From: Prevotella sp. oral taxon 299 str. F0039
GTDB lineage: Bacteria; Bacteroidota; Bacteroidia; Bacteroidales; Bacteroidaceae
Direction of reading: 5' to 3'
DNA length: 64,000 bases
Assembly (NCBI RefSeq): GCF_000163055.2
Contig: NC_022111.1
Span: forward strand, 248,001-312,000
Below, piece by piece: positions 60,707 through 64,000 of this stretch (positions are counted from its first letter, which is position 1; each line of letters begins with the position of its first letter). The translations under genes and the position numbers were made by a program. A model generated the notes under the pieces. It worked only from the letters and a program-made list of their open reading frames with translations. It had not been told where the DNA came from and ran no database searches.

Positions 60707-63541
60707 ATGAGGTCAAAGTTTTTAATTCTAATATTCTTGTTGGTTGTTACTTGCATACTTGCAGGTAACTCTTTTGTTGTTCAGAAACGTAAAGGGCAAC
60801 ATAAAAAGCAAGATACAATATCGCTAAAAGATAGTAATAAGCTAGCATTACCGCTTATTTCATCAACGGATACATCGGCTTTAGATTCGTTGCAACGAGC
60901 AATATATAAATATAATAAACATATTGACGATTCTGTTCGCTTAGATTCTATTAATAAAACTAAAGCAACAGGAATAGATGCTCCTGTCAGTTATCAAGCA
61001 AACGACTCACTGGTTTACGATGCTTACACTAAAAAAGCCTATCTTTATGGTACTTCTCAGGTGAAATATGAAGAGATGGACCTCACAAGTGAAAAGATAA
61101 ACATGAGCTTAGATAGTAGTTTGGTGCATGCAACTGGTGTGTATGCCGACACAACGAACTCCAAACTTAAAGGAACTCCTATCTTCAAAATGGGCTCAGA
61201 CACCTATAATAACGACACCATTGCATTTAATTTTAAAACAAAAAAAGGACTCATTTCTAATGTACATACAAAGCAACAAGAAGGTTTCTTAAGTAGTAAA
61301 ATAGCAAAACGTGACGAGAAAGGGGATATCTATCTTGAACATGGACGTTATACTACATGTGATAAGGATTGTCCCGACTTTTATATTTCCTTGTCAAGAG
61401 CTAAGGTTCGCACAGGAAAAGACGTTGTGTTCGGACCTGCTTATCTTGTTGTTGCCGACGTTCCGTTGCCCCTTGCCATTCCTTATGGATTCTTTCCCTT
61501 TTCCAAAAGCTATTCAAGTGGTTTCATTATGCCTACTTATGGAGACGAAAGTACTCGTGGATTTTATTTAAGAGATGGTGGATATTATTTTGCTGCGAGC
61601 GACAAATGGGATCTAAAATTATTAGGAGAGATTTATACAAAAGGCTCTTGGGGAATCTCTGCAGCAAGTAATTACAACAAAAGATATAAGTATAGCGGAA
61701 ATGTTTTGGTGGCTTATCAAGACACAAAAACAGGAGATAAGGGACTACCCGACTACACAAGACAAAAGAGTTACAAAGTTCAATGGAGTCATAGACAAGA
61801 TAGTAAGGCCAATCCTTTTAGCAACTTATCGGCAAGTGTCAATTTTGCTTCATCAAGTTATGAAAGGAATAACCTCAATAGTTTATACAATCCGCAAACA
61901 TTATCGCAAAGTACTCGTACCTCATCTGTTAGTTGGGGCACTTCATTCTCAAGTATTGGAATGACCTTAAGCAGTACCATGAACTTATCACAGAATATGC
62001 GTGACTCATCGATAGCTGTGACATTGCCCGACTTTAACGTTAGTATTAGTCGTTTTTATCCTTTCAAACGAAAGCATGCTGTAGGCAAAGAACGTTGGTA
62101 CGAGAAGATTGCTATGAGTTATACAGGGCAGATGTCTAACTCTATAGCAACGAAAGAAGAACGTCTTTTTAATTCTTCTTTGATCAAAGACTGGCGTAAT
62201 GGAATACAGCATAATATTCCAATCAATGCTAATTTTACCTTATTTAAATTCATTAATATTAATCCTTCCTTTAACTTTGTCGACCGAATGTATACAAATA
62301 AGGTCACTCGTTCTTGGAATGCAGTAACACAAAAGGAAGTGGCAGACACAACTTATGGATTTCATAATATCTATAATTGGAGCATGAGTTTAAGTATGGC
62401 AACTAAATTATATGGATTTTATGTGCCAAACAGAAAGATCTTTGGAGATAAAATACGTGCTATTCGCCACGTTGTCACTCCTTCTGTGAGCTTAAACTAT
62501 TCTCCAGACTTTGGTTCTGCACGTTATGGGTATTATCAAACCTATCAAAAAACCGATGCTGCTGGTAATGTTAGCTTGGTAGAATATTCGCCATTTCAAA
62601 ATAATATCTATGGAGTACCAGGACATGGACGCACAGGAAGCATTTCAATGAGCCTAGATAACAACATTGAAATGAAGGTAAAGAGCGATAAAGACACAAC
62701 AGGTGTGAAGAAAATCAGTATTATTGATGCCTTTGGATTATCGATGTCGTATAATATGGCGGCAAAAGATAGACCTTGGAGTGACCTTAGTATGAATATA
62801 AGACTTAAGTGGTGGAAGAGCTATACCTTTAACATGAATGCCGTATTTGCTACTTATGCTTATGAACTTGATGCCTCTGGAAATCCTTATATCGGTACTC
62901 ATACAGAATGGGGAAAAGGTCGTTTAGGTAGATTTCAAGGTATGTCGCAGAACTTCTCTTATACTTTAACGCCTGAAAAGATAAAGAAACTTTTTGGAGG
63001 TAATAGCGATACTGATGATAAAAAGGGTTTGAAGAAGAAACAAGACGATGATGGTATCGACACAGATATCGAGAGTAATGTTGACGAGAACTTAGTAAAA
63101 GGTCAGCGAAAGCTGAGAGGTGAAGAGCAAAATGCAAAGGCTGAGACCGATAACGATGGATATATGAAATTCTCAATGCCATGGTCTTTAACCTTTGGTT
63201 ATGGTATAACAATGCGTGAAAACACCTCAGGTCGCTTCAATACCAAAACAATGCGCTATCCATATAAGTTCTCTCAAACATTAAATGTCAGTGGTAGTTT
63301 GCGCTTAAGCGAAGGTTGGAATATCAGTTTCTCATCGGGTTACGACTTTGAAAACCACGCTTTGAGTATGACAACTGCATCTCTTCAACGTGACCTACAT
63401 TGTTTTAATATGAGTTGTTCTGTGGTTTTAGCACCTTATACCAGCTATAATTTCAGTTTCAGATGTAATGCTTCAACGCTAACAGATGCCTTGAAATACG
63501 ACAAGCGGAGTGGATACACCAATGCTGTGCAATGGTATTAA
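60707..63541 (+). CDS. LptD-like outer-membrane LPS assembly protein
   Basis: A 944-residue outer-membrane protein. After an N-terminal hydrophobic signal (MRSKFLILIFLLVVTCILAG) comes an OstA/LptA-like N-domain (about 100-215), with AYLYGTSQVKYEEMDLTSEK, and then a long aromatic-rich beta-barrel (about 220-944), the layout of LptD/Imp that inserts lipopolysaccharide into the outer leaflet. An acidic insertion around 765-810 is unusual. An LptE partner is not seen here. The -7 element TAATTTTG (60692-60699) sits only seven bases before the ATG, so the mRNA may be leaderless. A terminator follows. Confidence 0.85.
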   Translation: MRSKFLILIFLLVVTCILAGNSFVVQKRKGQHKKQDTISLKDSNKLALPLISSTDTSALDSLQRAIYKYNKHIDDSVRLDSINKTKATGIDAPVSYQANDSLVYDAYTKKAYLYGTSQVKYEEMDLTSEKINMSLDSSLVHATGVYADTTNSKLKGTPIFKMGSDTYNNDTIAFNFKTKKGLISNVHTKQQEGFLSSKIAKRDEKGDIYLEHGRYTTCDKDCPDFYISLSRAKVRTGKDVVFGPAYLVVADVPLPLAIPYGFFPFSKSYSSGFIMPTYGDESTRGFYLRDGGYYFAASDKWDLKLLGEIYTKGSWGISAASNYNKRYKYSGNVLVAYQDTKTGDKGLPDYTRQKSYKVQWSHRQDSKANPFSNLSASVNFASSSYERNNLNSLYNPQTLSQSTRTSSVSWGTSFSSIGMTLSSTMNLSQNMRDSSIAVTLPDFNVSISRFYPFKRKHAVGKERWYEKIAMSYTGQMSNSIATKEERLFNSSLIKDWRNGIQHNIPINANFTLFKFININPSFNFVDRMYTNKVTRSWNAVTQKEVADTTYGFHNIYNWSMSLSMATKLYGFYVPNRKIFGDKIRAIRHVVTPSVSLNYSPDFGSARYGYYQTYQKTDAAGNVSLVEYSPFQNNIYGVPGHGRTGSISMSLDNNIEMKVKSDKDTTGVKKISIIDAFGLSMSYNMAAKDRPWSDLSMNIRLKWWKSYTFNMNAVFATYAYELDASGNPYIGTHTEWGKGRLGRFQGMSQNFSYTLTPEKIKKLFGGNSDTDDKKGLKKKQDDDGIDTDIESNVDENLVKGQRKLRGEEQNAKAETDNDGYMKFSMPWSLTFGYGITMRENTSGRFNTKTMRYPYKFSQTLNVSGSLRLSEGWNISFSSGYDFENHALSMTTASLQRDLHCFNMSCSVVLAPYTSYNFSFRCNASTLTDALKYDKRSGYTNAVQWY

Positions 63542-63546
63542 AGTTT

Positions 63547-63590
63547 GAAAGTAATCTAATTATAGCGAAATAGCAATGCAATTACAAATA
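63547..63590. repeat. 22-bp-type repeat, two units (array H)
   Basis: Units at 63547 (core GAAAGTAATCTAATT) and 63569 (core AATAGCAATGCAATT) are in exact 22-base phase, directly after the LptD-like stop and before the terminator at 63618. Confidence 0.55.
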
Positions 63591-63617
63591 AGTTAAATCG
63601 AATTGAATAATATAAAG

Positions 63618-63660
63618 AATGGTAGACGAGTGTAATGACACTTTAGTCTACCATTTTTAT
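63618..63660. terminator. Bidirectional terminator between the LptD-like gene and susD
   Basis: AATGGTAGAC (63618-63627) pairs with GTCTACCATT (63646-63655); an inner GTGT/ACAC pair extends it. TTTTTAT follows on the plus strand. Confidence 0.8.
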
Positions 63661-63663
63661 GTC

Positions 63664-64000
63664 TTATTTTAAGTTTGGATTCAGCTCTTTAGCTTCGTAA
63701 GGGATAGGAAATAGCGTCTTATCTTCACTCTTTCCTGTTGTATCTTTATTGAATTTATTGAATCGAATGAGGTCAGAACGACGCCAACCTTCCCACATCA
63801 ATTCCATAAGTCGTTCATTTAAGATGTTTTCAAGTGTAGCTTTTCTATTCGAGGCACCCACTCTTTGACGCACAATATTCAGTTCATTATCGCCCGATTC
63901 ACCATTTCTCACCTTGGCTTCAGCCTGCATCAACAGTACATCAGCATATCTAAATAGAACGATATCGTTGTCTTGTAGCTTACCATCAGAGTATGCTTTG
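63664..64000 (-). CDS. RagB/SusD-family nutrient-uptake lipoprotein, C-terminal end (partial)
   Basis: Only the last 112 residues are inside the window; the frame is open to base 64000 on the minus strand. The characteristic SusD end motifs are present: DIVLFRYADVLLMQAEAKV, then ERLMELMWEGWRRSDLIRF and the terminal FPIPYEAKELNPNLK. SusD-like proteins cap SusC/RagA TonB-dependent porins at the surface and bind glycans or peptides. The susC partner would lie further right. It is convergent with the LptD-like gene. Confidence 0.93.
   Translation of the reverse strand, partial: KAYSDGKLQDNDIVLFRYADVLLMQAEAKVRNGESGDNELNIVRQRVGASNRKATLENILNERLMELMWEGWRRSDLIRFNKFNKDTTGKSEDKTLFPIPYEAKELNPNLK

Overview
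The window reads as chromosomal DNA of a Bacteroidetes bacterium, most likely a Prevotella-type (Prevotellaceae) member of the Bacteroidales. Reasons: AT-rich DNA; many promoters of the Bacteroidetes form TAnnTTTG with A-rich leaders in place of Shine-Dalgarno sites; an RprX/RprY two-component pair; type IX secretion C-terminal domains; a SusD/RagB gene at the right edge; PPi-dependent phosphofructokinase; carboxynorspermidine dehydrogenase; and many families typical of this order (DUF3098, DUF1573, DUF6621-like, thioester-less alpha-2-macroglobulin). I see no phage, transposon, integron or CRISPR array. It looks like core chromosome.

Layout: 1-6.9 kb holds the tpiA tail, a SPOR protein, folE, xthA, a minus-strand outer-membrane-type gene broken by an in-frame stop, and lemA/M48 protease/SGNH hydrolase. 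7-10.9 kb is a large secreted GH85 endoglycosidase. 11.3-13.6 kb is ribE behind a long structured leader, then an MFS exporter. 14-20.8 kb is an RND efflux operon (adaptor, pump, outer-membrane channel) followed by an LpxA-like acyltransferase. 21.4-26.8 kb is a lipoprotein and an ftsX-DUF3098-uppP-truB-queA-folK run. 26.9-36.6 kb carries an FMN/4Fe-4S membrane protein, alpha-2-macroglobulin, DUF1573, ispH and bcp. 36.9-44 kb has rprY/rprX, a DUF6621-like gene, carboxynorspermidine dehydrogenase, recA and pyk. 44.4-49.1 kb has a secreted protein, a C1B peptidase, aminopeptidase P and a patatin. 49.7-56.5 kb has an orphan TrpF-like gene, ygiQ and a four-gene envelope operon. 56.7-64 kb has pfp, a GH25 lysozyme, tRNA-Glu(CUC), an HD protein, an LptD-like protein and the end of a susD gene.

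The genes describe a Gram-negative, anaerobic, glycan- and protein-using commensal: glycoprotein N-glycan release (GH85), peptidases, SusD uptake, envelope biogenesis (UppP, FtsX, LptD, LpxA, PlsC, SPOR, amidase-like), and defence (RND pump, A2M, Bcp).

The most unusual structure is a family of degenerate arrays in intergenic DNA. Each has four or five units spaced at exactly 22 bp. A unit is a 15-bp near-palindrome (consensus AAAAGCATTGCTTTT) plus a 7-bp spacer. Five clear arrays (2946, 11047, 21155, 28116 and 49279) and several decayed ones lie almost only in spacers between predicted transcription units, outside the predicted promoters and terminators. That argues for a DNA-level role. Also notable are the structured ribE leader with its own terminator, a structured RNA between the RND adaptor and pump genes, and three genes whose -7 box sits 5-7 bases from the ATG (candidate leaderless mRNAs).
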